Source: PHAA01 sp964584415 (lineage in GTDB: Bacteria > Bacillota > Syntrophomonadia > Syntrophomonadales > Syntrophomonadaceae). From it: a DNA stretch of 40,711 nucleotides. The notes beneath the pieces are model-generated. The model was not told the DNA's origin. It ran no database searches and saw only the letters and a program-made list of their open reading frames with translations. Each line of letters begins with the position of its first letter. Within the stretch, counting starts at the first letter, position 1. Where the stretch lies: the NCBI GenBank assembly GCA_964584415.1, contig CAZOZX010000008.1, positions 1-40,711 on the forward strand, in the 5' to 3' direction. The position numbers and the translations under genes were made by a program. This document shows, piece by piece, positions 32,290-39,880 of the stretch.

Positions 32290-33465
32290 ATGAAAAGATA
32301 CTTTTTGTTCTTACTGGTTGTATTAATGATAGCTTTGAATCCGGACCAGGCGATGAGCAGCACATCTTCCCTATCTGAAGTGTTTTCTTTCCAGGAAACC
32401 ATGGATTCGCTGGACCTTCAGAATATGGAGGAATTCAGGAGCCATGTTGAAGATGAAACGAGTATCTTTATGAGCAATAAAACTGTGAAAGAATGGTTAA
32501 CCGATTTTATCAAAGGAGACTGGGAATTTAATTACAAAGAAATTCCGGCAACGCTGTTTAGGCTTCTATTCAGAGAAATCCTGGCTAATTCCAGTCTGCT
32601 GTCAAAACTCATCATTCTCTCAGTACTGGCAGCGCTGTTGATAAACCTGCAATCCTCTTTTGCTTCCAGTATCAGCCGAATCTCTTATCTGATATGTTTC
32701 TTAGCCATGTGTGCCTTGGCACTGGGGAGTTTTAAGATAGCCCTTGATATTGGCCATCAGACTATTAACAATATGTCAGATTTTATGATGGGGGTTTTAC
32801 CGCCCATGATGGCAATCGTTGCCGGGCTGGGTAATCTCAATGCATCAGCCATGCTTTTCCCATTACTGATGACGGGAGCCACCATATTCGGCAGTGCCGT
32901 AAAAAATATTGTTTTTCCATTGATTATCATGTCTGCTCTGTTGAGCTTAGCCAACAATCTTTCTGAAACCGTCAAAGTGGAAAAATTGGCCCGGTTTTGT
33001 ACTCAGATGGCCCAGATCACATTGGGTTTGATCATGACTATTTTTGTCGGCATACTCACCTTGCGCTCTTTGTACGCTTCGGTTCTGGACAAAGTTGCTT
33101 TACGTACCACCAGGTTTGTAACAGATAACGCTATTCCGGTGGTGGGCAAAATGGTGGGGGATACAGTTGAAGTTGCCGCTGGTTATGTAGTGATGTTAAA
33201 GGATGCTCTTGGGATCTTCGCAGTCCTTACTATAATGGGCATAATTATACTTCCGGTAATCAAGATTGCAGCTTTGGGCCTGATATACAAGTTGGTTGGG
33301 GCTGTTATTGAACCGATGGGAGACAGCAAAACCGCCTCCATCCTGGAGGTAATGAGTACGCACTTGTTTTTGTTAATGGCAGCAACGGCAGCGGTAGCAG
33401 TAATGTTCTTTATCATGATTGCTATTCTGGCCGGTATGTCGAACAACTTCACCATGCTGCGCTGA
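32290..33465 (+). CDS. spoIIIAE: Stage III sporulation protein AE
   Basis: This 391-residue polytopic membrane protein has a signal peptide (MKRYFLFLLVVLMIALNPDQA), an extracytoplasmic stretch (to about 95) and roughly seven to eight membrane helices. Conserved parts are NMSDFMMGVLPPMMAIVAGLGN and FVTDNAIPVVGKMVGDTVEVAAGYVVMLKDALG. It resembles a permease-like component of the channel. ATG 32290 follows CAGGTGA. spoIIIAF follows after 13 bp. Confidence 0.95.
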   Translation: MKRYFLFLLVVLMIALNPDQAMSSTSSLSEVFSFQETMDSLDLQNMEEFRSHVEDETSIFMSNKTVKEWLTDFIKGDWEFNYKEIPATLFRLLFREILANSSLLSKLIILSVLAALLINLQSSFASSISRISYLICFLAMCALALGSFKIALDIGHQTINNMSDFMMGVLPPMMAIVAGLGNLNASAMLFPLLMTGATIFGSAVKNIVFPLIIMSALLSLANNLSETVKVEKLARFCTQMAQITLGLIMTIFVGILTLRSLYASVLDKVALRTTRFVTDNAIPVVGKMVGDTVEVAAGYVVMLKDALGIFAVLTIMGIIILPVIKIAALGLIYKLVGAVIEPMGDSKTASILEVMSTHLFLLMAATAAVAVMFFIMIAILAGMSNNFTMLR

Positions 33466-33478
33466 TAGGGGGGTTGGT

Positions 33479-34060
33479 ATGGATGTAATTGCTGAGATAG
33501 TCAGAAATCTGCTCGTCATCATCATTATCTCCACGATCCTCGAGATGATGTTGCCAGAGGGCAGTACCCAACCATTTGTACGCTTTGCAGTGGGGATGTT
33601 TGTATTAATTGCGATATTGACACCCAGCCTTGGTTATCTGTATGAAGAAAAAACTTTTCAAATATCTTCCTGGGATGACCGCCAATATAAAGCCGAAACA
33701 GACAGAATCAACCGGAACAGTGAAAAGATTCAGGAACAGATTGCTGCCCAGAGCGGTTCGCTTTTACAGAAGAAAGTGGAAGGGCAGATAGGAGCGGTAG
33801 CAATCTTGGTACCAGGGGTTAATGATGTTGAGGCGGCGGTAACCATAGCGGATAACGGTAATCCCCAAAAGATTTCCCTGATAGTGCGTTCAGCCTCAGC
33901 TGACAAAAATCGCCCGGTTCAGCCGGTGGAGGTATGGGGAGAAAGCGGCGCTGCGGAGAATTCTGATCAGGACGCCATAAGCAATAAAATGAAAAAATTA
34001 TTGGCCAACCTGTATGGCTTGCAGGAAGAAGATATAAACGTCAAATTTGAAGGGAGTTGA
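33479..34060 (+). CDS. spoIIIAF: Stage III sporulation protein AF
   Basis: This 193-residue protein has two N-terminal membrane helices (about 8-25 and 36-55, the latter GMFVLIAILTPSLGYLY) and an extracytoplasmic ring-building domain (from about 100). This is the SpoIIIAF form. I chose ATG 33479, preceded by a run of six G, over the open frame from 33419 inside spoIIIAE. SpoIIIAF, AG and AH resemble the EscJ/PrgK ring proteins of type III secretion. Confidence 0.92.
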   Translation: MDVIAEIVRNLLVIIIISTILEMMLPEGSTQPFVRFAVGMFVLIAILTPSLGYLYEEKTFQISSWDDRQYKAETDRINRNSEKIQEQIAAQSGSLLQKKVEGQIGAVAILVPGVNDVEAAVTIADNGNPQKISLIVRSASADKNRPVQPVEVWGESGAAENSDQDAISNKMKKLLANLYGLQEEDINVKFEGS

Positions 34061-34064
34061 AAAT

Positions 34065-34661
34065 ATGTTGGATGAATGGAGGAGAAAAATAAGCGGCGGA
34101 ACTGCAAAGAGCCCCCCACCTGGCTGGAAGCAGATCAAGTACTTACTGGTGGCTGCCATATGCCTGGGATTGTTGGCCCTTATCTGGCCATCAAATAATA
34201 CTGAATCAGCCAGTGAACCAGGGACTCAAACTGCTCAATCTGCAGGTGTTGGCCGGGCCAGGGCAGATCTGGCTGCTGATTTGGAGCAAATACTCTCCCA
34301 GGTTGAGGGGGCAGGAACAGTACAAGTGAGCATAACCTTGAGTTCCGATGGACTTAAGAACTACGCGAGAAACACCAAGAATGAACATAGAGAGACCCAG
34401 GAAGCTGATAATGTAGGGGGAGACCGTAATATAGTTGAAGAAAGCCAGAGCAGTGATATTGCTGTTTCGGGGGGAGCTGCTTTGCTGGTAGAAGATAGCG
34501 CTCCAGAAGTGGTGGGCGTATTGGTAGTAGCTGACGGGGCAGTGAATACCGCAGTCAAGGAAAAGCTTACCAGTGCCACCGCCACTCTTCTCAACATATC
34601 TCCGTATCAAGTCAGGGTCGAAGCCCGGAAAGGAAATATAAATGGTGATAAGCAGAAGTAG
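34065..34661 (+). CDS. spoIIIAG: Stage III sporulation protein AG
   Basis: This 198-residue protein has one membrane helix (about 26-43, YLLVAAICLGLLALIW) and an extracytoplasmic domain. The latter begins ADLEQILSQVEGAGTVQVSITL and ends VKEKLTSATATLLNISPYQVRVEARK, the ring-forming fold of SpoIIIAG. An insertion of low complexity (NTKNEHRETQEADNVGG) lies between strands. ATG 34065 follows AGGGAG; its 3' end overlaps spoIIIAH by 20 bp. Confidence 0.94.
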   Translation: MLDEWRRKISGGTAKSPPPGWKQIKYLLVAAICLGLLALIWPSNNTESASEPGTQTAQSAGVGRARADLAADLEQILSQVEGAGTVQVSITLSSDGLKNYARNTKNEHRETQEADNVGGDRNIVEESQSSDIAVSGGAALLVEDSAPEVVGVLVVADGAVNTAVKEKLTSATATLLNISPYQVRVEARKGNINGDKQK

Positions 34662-35187
34662 TATTAGAACGGTGTCATTAATATTGGCTATAGTGATATT
34701 TGTCTGGGCTGGAATCGGATTGGCAGACAAATATGGAGCGATATTAACCCTGTCACCCGAAGCTGAAAAAACAACAGTGAGCAACTTTACCATCGAAGAG
34801 ACGCAGACATCGACCTCTGCTTTGGCGGATTCATCAGGACGCTTGTCTGAATATCGTCTGGAGAGAGCCAGGGTGCGCAGTAAGGAGATAAGCTTGCTGC
34901 AGCAAATTGCCGGCAGTGTTGATAGTCCTGCCCAGGCTAAGCAAGCAGCTTATTCCAAACTGGTTACCCTTGTGGATCGAGATGAAAAAGAATTACAAGC
35001 AGAAGCCTTGGTAAAAGCGCAGGGGTGTTCCGATTGCGCTGTGATAATCAGTGATACTGCAACCATGGTACTCATCTCGGCTAATGATACAAATGGGCTG
35101 GGACAAGATTCAATCAGGAAATCCGTTAGTGCCGCGGTTGGAGTTGCTGATAAAGCGGTTGCGGTTTTACAGGTTAGTCCGGAATAA
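34642..35187 (+). CDS. spoIIIAH: Stage III sporulation protein AH
   Basis: This 181-residue protein has one N-terminal membrane helix (about 9-27) and an extracytoplasmic domain with YRLERARVRSKEISLLQQIAGS and EKELQAEALVKAQGCSDCAVIISD, the SpoIIIAH core. In Bacillus it binds forespore SpoIIQ across the intermembrane space, zipping the membranes. ATG 34642 overlaps spoIIIAG by 20 bp, with AAAGGAAA upstream. It ends the operon. Confidence 0.95.
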   Translation: MVISRSSIRTVSLILAIVIFVWAGIGLADKYGAILTLSPEAEKTTVSNFTIEETQTSTSALADSSGRLSEYRLERARVRSKEISLLQQIAGSVDSPAQAKQAAYSKLVTLVDRDEKELQAEALVKAQGCSDCAVIISDTATMVLISANDTNGLGQDSIRKSVSAAVGVADKAVAVLQVSPE

Positions 35188-35212
35188 TGAGATCAGGCAA
35201 TATTGTATTCGA

Positions 35213-35241
35213 TTGAAATATATGGATTTTATCAATATAAT
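35213..35241 (+). promoter_or_regulatory. Sigma-A promoter of accB-accC
   Basis: TTGAAA (35213-35218) and TATAAT (35236-35241) are exactly 17 bp apart, 5/6 and 6/6 matches. It lies 143 bp upstream of accB, leaving a leader of about 135 nt in which I see no riboswitch or FapR-like palindrome. Confidence 0.75.
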
Positions 35242-35384
35242 AAAGAAACGTTGGCAAAATCGTACTCAGATATACTGCAGATTTTATGATTGTTCATGAT
35301 TTATTCAATTCAAACCGTCGTGAAAATTTGCGGGTATAGTAAACAAAATAACCGAAACCATCGATTTTTCAGGGAGATGAAGAA

Positions 35385-35825
35385 ATGAATTTAGAAGAGA
35401 TACGCGAATTGGTTATGTTATTAGAACAGAGCAGTCTTACCGAACTTTCAGTTGAAACGGATGAAATTAAACTGATGCTCCGGAAAGCGGCGTCCCAGGA
35501 GCACTCACCCCAGCTTCAGAAAATTGTGGCCATCGGTGAACAGGCTATGGCAGCAGATGCCCCCGGGCCAACCCGTGAAGCTGGTTTGGTCAGTGTAAAG
35601 TCACCCATGGTAGGCACCTTTTATCATGCCCCCTCACCGGATAGCGAACCCTATGTGAAAGTTGGGGACGTAGTCAGCAAAGGCCAGATCTTATGTATCG
35701 TAGAAGCCATGAAACTTATGAATGATATTAAATGTGAATATGACGGTACCATTATGGAAATAGCCGCAGAAAACGGTCAGGCGGTGGAGTACAATCAGGT
35801 TTTGTTTAGGATAAAAGAGAGCTAG
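35385..35825 (+). CDS. accB: Biotin carboxyl carrier protein of acetyl-CoA carboxylase
   Basis: This 146-residue protein carries the biotin that shuttles carboxyl groups in fatty acid synthesis. VEAMKLMNDI holds the biotinylated Lys110. Pro-containing APSPDSEPYVKVGD marks the thumb region. The N-terminal part (NLEEIRELVMLLEQSSLTELSVE) is the AccC-binding segment, joined by a short linker. ATG 35385 follows GGGAGATGA. accC follows after 10 bp. The carboxyltransferase genes accA and accD are not in the window. Confidence 0.97.
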   Translation: MNLEEIRELVMLLEQSSLTELSVETDEIKLMLRKAASQEHSPQLQKIVAIGEQAMAADAPGPTREAGLVSVKSPMVGTFYHAPSPDSEPYVKVGDVVSKGQILCIVEAMKLMNDIKCEYDGTIMEIAAENGQAVEYNQVLFRIKES

Positions 35826-35835
35826 GAGTGGTAAA

Positions 35836-37182
35836 TTGTTCACCAGGATTTTAGTAGCTAATCGAGGTGAAATAGCTCTACGTATTATTAGAGCTTGTAA
35901 AGAATTAAATATTGAAACGGTAGCTGTTTATTCTGAGGCGGACAGGGACAGCCTGCACATAAAAATGGCGGATCAGGCAATTTGTATTGGCGGAGCGCCG
36001 GCTAATCAAAGCTATCTCCATATCGCTAATATAATTTCCGCTGCGATAAACTCCGGATCTGAGGCAATACATCCAGGGTATGGCTTTCTGGCCGAAAACT
36101 CTTATTTTGCTGAGTTATGTGCCACCAACAACATCAAGTTTATCGGTCCCAGTGCCTCAGTAATCGAGACCATGGGAGATAAAGTCAAAGCTAAGGAATT
36201 GGTAAGACAGGTGGGAATTCCTGTAGTACCTGGCAGTGAAGGGGCAGCTGGCAGCCTGCAAGATACAGTTACCCTGGCGGAATCGATAGGATATCCGATT
36301 ATCATCAAAGCCTCCGCCGGTGGAGGCGGCCGCGGGATGCGTCTGGCCCACAGTAAGGCAGCCTTAAAGGAAGCTTTAGGGATGGCCCGCTTGGAAGCCG
36401 GAGCAGCTTTTGGCAATGATGAAGTCTACATAGAAAAATATATCGAGGAACCTCGCCACATAGAAGTGCAGATATTGGGTGACGAGCACGGCAATATAGT
36501 TCACCTGGGGGAACGGGACTGTTCTTTACAAAGACGGCATCAAAAACTCTTAGAAGAGTCTCCATCCACATTCGTGGATCCTGATTTAAGGACCAGACTT
36601 GGCGCTGCAGCGATAGAAGCTGCCCGGGCAGCCAATTATACTAGTGCTGGAACGGTTGAATTCCTGGTGGATAAAAATAAGACCTTTTATTTTATTGAGA
36701 TGAATACCAGGGTACAGGTTGAACACCCTGTGACCGAAATGGTGACGGGCATAGATATTATCAAAGAACAAATTAAAATCGCTGCCGGCGAACCGCTTGG
36801 TTTTGGCCAGGAAGATATTCAGATCAAAGGCTGGGCTATCGAGTGCCGGATTAATGCTGAAGATCCCAACGACGATTTCCGGCCATCCCCTGGTTTAGTG
36901 GCTAATTATCTGCCCCCGGGCGGACCAGGTATACGGGTCGACTCTTGTGTTTACACCGGGTATAATATACCCCCATTTTATGATTCTATGGTTGCCAAAC
37001 TGATCGCGTGGGGGCAGAATCGGGAAGAGGCGATAGCCCGAATGAGAAGAGCACTCACCGAGCTGGTTGTCGAAGACGTTGCAACCACTATACCTTTTCA
37101 TCTGCAGGTAATCGATAACGCATTTTTCCGCCGGGGTGAGGTATACACCAATTTCATATCCAGGCGGATGGGCAATGTCTAG
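35836..37182 (+). CDS. accC: Biotin carboxylase of acetyl-CoA carboxylase
   Basis: This 448-residue ATP-grasp enzyme carboxylates biotin on AccB with bicarbonate and ATP. The N-terminal domain is RILVANRGEIALRIIRACKELNI. ATP-binding residues include Lys116 and Lys158 with the Gly-rich loop AGGGGRGMR (161-169). EKYIEEPRHIEVQILGD and FIEMNTRVQVEHPVTEMVTG hold metal- and bicarbonate-site residues. The length is normal. TTG 35836 follows AGGAGTGG. Confidence 0.97.
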   Translation: MFTRILVANRGEIALRIIRACKELNIETVAVYSEADRDSLHIKMADQAICIGGAPANQSYLHIANIISAAINSGSEAIHPGYGFLAENSYFAELCATNNIKFIGPSASVIETMGDKVKAKELVRQVGIPVVPGSEGAAGSLQDTVTLAESIGYPIIIKASAGGGGRGMRLAHSKAALKEALGMARLEAGAAFGNDEVYIEKYIEEPRHIEVQILGDEHGNIVHLGERDCSLQRRHQKLLEESPSTFVDPDLRTRLGAAAIEAARAANYTSAGTVEFLVDKNKTFYFIEMNTRVQVEHPVTEMVTGIDIIKEQIKIAAGEPLGFGQEDIQIKGWAIECRINAEDPNDDFRPSPGLVANYLPPGGPGIRVDSCVYTGYNIPPFYDSMVAKLIAWGQNREEAIARMRRALTELVVEDVATTIPFHLQVIDNAFFRRGEVYTNFISRRMGNV

Positions 37183-37209
37183 TTATTTGGCAGTATCAGG
37201 ATAGAAAGA

Positions 37210-37239
37210 TTGATAAACGCCGGTTAGGTCTGTTAAAAT
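37210..37239 (+). promoter_or_regulatory. Candidate sigma-A promoter of the asp23-like gene
   Basis: TTGATA (37210-37215) and TAAAAT (37234-37239) are 18 bp apart, with TGT directly before the -10 (extended -10). It lies 30 bp upstream of the next start codon, in the 87-bp accC gap. Confidence 0.55.
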
Positions 37240-37269
37240 AACAGCATAATATAAGCGGAGGTGGAATAC

Positions 37270-37674
37270 ATGGAAAATGTTAAACCGGAGATCCCCAATG
37301 ATTTAGGTGTTATCCGAATTGCCGATGAAGTCGTGTCCACAGTCGCAGGCTTAGCTGCCGCGGATGTTGAGGGCGTAGCCAATATGAGCGGCGGTTGGGG
37401 TACCGATCTGGTTGAAAAATTAGGAAGGAAGAATCTGGGCAAGGGTATAAAGGTTGAATCTTCTGGTGACCAGACTAGTATCGATATATTTATTATAATC
37501 GAATTTGGATATGCGATTCCCAAGGTAGCAGAGAACGTTCAAAGAGAAGTGAAGCAGGCAGTTGAAACAATGACCGGACTGACAGTAACTGCAGTTAATG
37601 TCCATGTTGTTTCAGTACAAACCAAGAAAGCACCCTCTGAGTTAGATGAGGCTAACCTACCACAGGCAGACTAG
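37270..37674 (+). CDS. Asp23/Gls24 family envelope stress protein (YqhY-like)
   Basis: This 134-residue protein has the Asp23 pattern: IRIADEVVSTVAGLAAADVEGVANMSGG, then VAENVQREVKQAVETMTGLTVTAVNVHVVSV. In Bacillus the equivalent YqhY is encoded directly after accC and is thought to affect acetyl-CoA carboxylase activity. In other species Asp23 binds the membrane anchor AmaP, which is encoded next here. ATG 37270 follows GGAGGTGG; the frame opens at GTG 37261, which overlaps that site. Confidence 0.93.
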   Translation: MENVKPEIPNDLGVIRIADEVVSTVAGLAAADVEGVANMSGGWGTDLVEKLGRKNLGKGIKVESSGDQTSIDIFIIIEFGYAIPKVAENVQREVKQAVETMTGLTVTAVNVHVVSVQTKKAPSELDEANLPQAD

Positions 37675-37688
37675 ACTGTGAGTAATAT

Positions 37689-37728
37689 ATAGAGATAACC
37701 CCCTGATGTAACAGGGGGTTATCTCTAT
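37689..37728 (+). promoter_or_regulatory. 15-bp hairpin between the asp23-like gene and amaP
   Basis: A perfect 15-bp stem (37689-37703 with 37714-37728, GC core CCCCC/GGGGG) encloses a 10-nt loop. What follows (TGTCAATTA) is not a U-tract. The stem would block ribosomes or exonucleases and may set amaP expression or mRNA stability, or stop transcription in part. Confidence 0.65.
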
Positions 37729-37753
37729 TGTCAATTATGGAGGAGGAATAAAA

Positions 37754-38281
37754 ATGACAGGGATGGGCCGATTTGTCCTGTTGATATATAACTTGATTAT
37801 TCTGGTTCTCGCTGCGATTATTGTGGGAGCCACTTTAGGCTGGTTGGATCCCCAGGTTTATCTGAACTCCATTCTGGGTTCACCAAACAATAAGATCATT
37901 GCCGGCTTAACCGGTATTATTGTTGGATTTGTCGCGCTTCTAATGCTGATCTGGGCTTTAAAACCCGTGCCAGGGATCGATACGGTGACGGTTAGCCAGG
38001 GTACTGACGGGGAAATTTCGATGAGCATCCCAGCCGTCAAGGCTATTATCATGCGGGCTATCAGACAAGTTGAAGGGATTAAGGAAATGAGACCGGATGT
38101 ATCTCGTACCCCATCCGGAGTAAAGGTAAAGCTCCATACCATGATACTTCCTGACACCAATGTTCCTGAAATATCAGCTTTGTTACAAACCGTGGTTAGA
38201 GATAACCTCGAAAAGGTTGGCGGCCTGCAGGTGGCTGAGATTAAAGTTTTAATCGATGAATTTACTCCAGCCGGCAAATAA
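37754..38281 (+). CDS. amaP: Alkaline shock response membrane anchor protein AmaP
   Basis: This 175-residue protein has two N-terminal membrane helices (about 8-29 and 49-70) and a cytoplasmic domain related to Asp23 (AVKAIIMRAIRQVEGIKEMRPDV, then VRDNLEKVGGLQVAEIKVLIDEF). It anchors Asp23 at the membrane. ATG 37754 follows TGGAGGAGGA. It lies between the asp23-like gene and a DUF2273 gene, the order seen in many Firmicutes. Confidence 0.92.
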   Translation: MTGMGRFVLLIYNLIILVLAAIIVGATLGWLDPQVYLNSILGSPNNKIIAGLTGIIVGFVALLMLIWALKPVPGIDTVTVSQGTDGEISMSIPAVKAIIMRAIRQVEGIKEMRPDVSRTPSGVKVKLHTMILPDTNVPEISALLQTVVRDNLEKVGGLQVAEIKVLIDEFTPAGK

Positions 38282-38292
38282 GGAGATTCAAT

Positions 38293-38508
38293 ATGTTTGA
38301 AAAAATTATTGTTTATATAATGGATGAGCATCGGGGCAAAGCTATAGGTGTAACGCTGGGATTATTGGCCAGTATTTTGTTTATCAGCTTTGGCTTTTGG
38401 CGGACTTTATTTATTGTGCTTTGTATATTTGTTGGGTACCAGGTTGGCAAGAAACTTGATGAACAGGTAGATATGGAAGCATGGGTCAAAAACCTATTTA
38501 AGAAATAA
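38293..38508 (+). CDS. DUF2273 small membrane protein
   Basis: This 71-residue protein has two close membrane helices (GVTLGLLASILFISFGFW and FIVLCIFVGYQVGKKLD), ending in a charged tail. That is the DUF2273 form, commonly found next to asp23/amaP genes. ATG 38293 follows AAGGAGA, 11 bp after amaP. It is probably part of the same envelope-stress group; the exact role is unknown. Confidence 0.9.
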   Translation: MFEKIIVYIMDEHRGKAIGVTLGLLASILFISFGFWRTLFIVLCIFVGYQVGKKLDEQVDMEAWVKNLFKK

Positions 38509-38532
38509 GTTAAGAATCGAAAGGAGCACAAA

Positions 38533-38931
38533 TTGAGCAGACGCAAAGCCCGGGAAGTGGCTTTCAAAGTTCTTTTTCAGGTAGACTTGGTCCAGGCTGA
38601 CCCCCAACAAGCTTTTGAATTGCTGCTGGGAGAGACACCTTTGGCCGAAAAGGATCAATTGTTTGCCTGGACTCTGGTAAAAGGTTCAGTAGAAAAGATG
38701 CCCGAAATAGATAAACTCCTGGCCGACTTGTCAAAAGAATGGACCATACAAAGAATGTCTTCGGTGGACCGTAATCTCTTACGCCTGGCCGCCTATGAGA
38801 TGATTTATGAGGCTGAGAAACCGGCGGTGGCGATTGATGAAGCCCTGGAGATTTCCAAACGCTATAGCGAACCTGCCTCGGTGGGCTTCATAAATGCTAT
38901 TCTGGACAGAATAAAAGAGCAAAAAGATTGA
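38533..38931 (+). CDS. nusB: Transcription antitermination factor NusB
   Basis: This 132-residue, all-helical RNA-binding protein works with NusE (S10) on boxA in rRNA antitermination. It has SRRKAREVAFKVLFQVDL at the start and SVDRNLLRLAAYEMIYE followed by AIDEALEISKRYSEPASVGFINAILDRI, both conserved. TTG 38533 follows AAAGGAG. Its place before folD and xseA matches Bacillus. Confidence 0.96.
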   Translation: MSRRKAREVAFKVLFQVDLVQADPQQAFELLLGETPLAEKDQLFAWTLVKGSVEKMPEIDKLLADLSKEWTIQRMSSVDRNLLRLAAYEMIYEAEKPAVAIDEALEISKRYSEPASVGFINAILDRIKEQKD

Positions 38932-38956
38932 TTATGTTTGAACAAACTACTTTATT

Positions 38957-38977
38957 AAAGGCTTACGAGCCTTTTTT
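38957..38977 (+). terminator. Rho-independent terminator of nusB
   Basis: AAAGGCT (38957-38963) pairs with AGCCTTT (38968-38974) over a TACG tetraloop, with T continuing to 38977. A 10-bp palindrome (AGCTTAAGCT, 38990-38999) follows. Confidence 0.85.
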
Positions 38978-39029
38978 GCTTTATATCTGAGCTTAAGCTA
39001 AACTATGACATTACAAGAGGTGTTCTTAT

Positions 39030-39863
39030 ATGGAAATTATCAGCGGCAAAATTATAGCCGACCAATCAATAGCAAATCTGCAGGCACTCAATTCAGCCGC
39101 CGGATTAACACCCTGTCTGGCGATATTAGACATTGGTGATAATCCGGAAAATAAACGGTACATAAACCTAAAAGTGAAAGCGACAGCTGCTATCGGCGGG
39201 ATAACCCAAATAGTGAATTTACCTGCCGATATTCGAAAAGAAGAAGTGTTGGACCAGATCAGGGCCTTAAACCAGGATTCGGCAGTAGATGGGATTCTAT
39301 TACAACTGCCGGTTTCCGAACCGCTGCAGCCCTATCAGGATGAAATGCTGGCGGCTATCAGCCCCAACAAGGACGTGGATGGTTTTACTCCACACAATCT
39401 GGGCATGCTCTTGGCTGGTGAGCCTCTTTATATAAGCTGTGCGGCTAAGGCCTGCCTGAATATATCCAGGAATTATGCCGGACCTTTGCCGGGCAAGAAG
39501 GTTTGGCTGGTGGGAGATTCATTTGACGTTATTCAAAGTCTGGCTATTCTATTTATTAAGGAAGGCTGCAATGTTATGGTAACGCCTGAGTATGATTCTT
39601 CATACTTGCCTGGTTGTGATATTGCTGTTATAGAAAAAGGGGCTCCCGGAATTGTCGAGGGGAGTCAGGTTAAGGACGGTACACTCTTGATCGATGCCGG
39701 TTTTTATTGGTTGGATGGACGTACCAGCGGAAATATTGACAAAGAACAATTGGCAGGTACAAATGGTTATTTGCTGCCAGTACCAGGTGGAATGGGACCT
39801 TTGCTTATCGCTCAGCTAATGGAAAATCTATGCCAGGCCGCGAGTCGAATCCAGAAAGGTTAA
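39030..39863 (+). CDS. folD: Divergent FolD-like methylenetetrahydrofolate dehydrogenase/cyclohydrolase
   Basis: This 277-residue protein aligns over its full length with FolD, the two-step enzyme of one-carbon metabolism. The catalytic Tyr44/Lys48 pair (IGDNPENKRYINLK), Gln92 (LLQLP) and KDVDGF (114-119) are kept. The dinucleotide domain is unusual. The usual CTPxG after residue 135 is replaced by YISCAAKACLNIS. The usual G-x-S-xx-VG-x-P loop reads GDSFDVIQS (162-170). PGGVGPMT reads PGGMGPLL (252-259). It may have changed cofactor use or lost the dehydrogenase step. ATG 39030 follows AGAGGTG. It lies between nusB and xseA as in Bacillus. Confidence 0.85.
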   Translation: MEIISGKIIADQSIANLQALNSAAGLTPCLAILDIGDNPENKRYINLKVKATAAIGGITQIVNLPADIRKEEVLDQIRALNQDSAVDGILLQLPVSEPLQPYQDEMLAAISPNKDVDGFTPHNLGMLLAGEPLYISCAAKACLNISRNYAGPLPGKKVWLVGDSFDVIQSLAILFIKEGCNVMVTPEYDSSYLPGCDIAVIEKGAPGIVEGSQVKDGTLLIDAGFYWLDGRTSGNIDKEQLAGTNGYLLPVPGGMGPLLIAQLMENLCQAASRIQKG

Positions 39864-39880
39864 GAGATTTGCAGGAATTT

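Noticed and set aside
33419..33478. N-terminal extension of SpoIIIAF overlapping spoIIIAE
   Set aside because: The extra residues are the spoIIIAE end read in another frame; the run of G before ATG 33479 marks the real start.
35188..35384. Riboswitch or FapR operator in the accB leader
   Set aside because: No inverted repeat of FapR type and no conserved aptamer core was seen; only the sigma-A promoter is supported.
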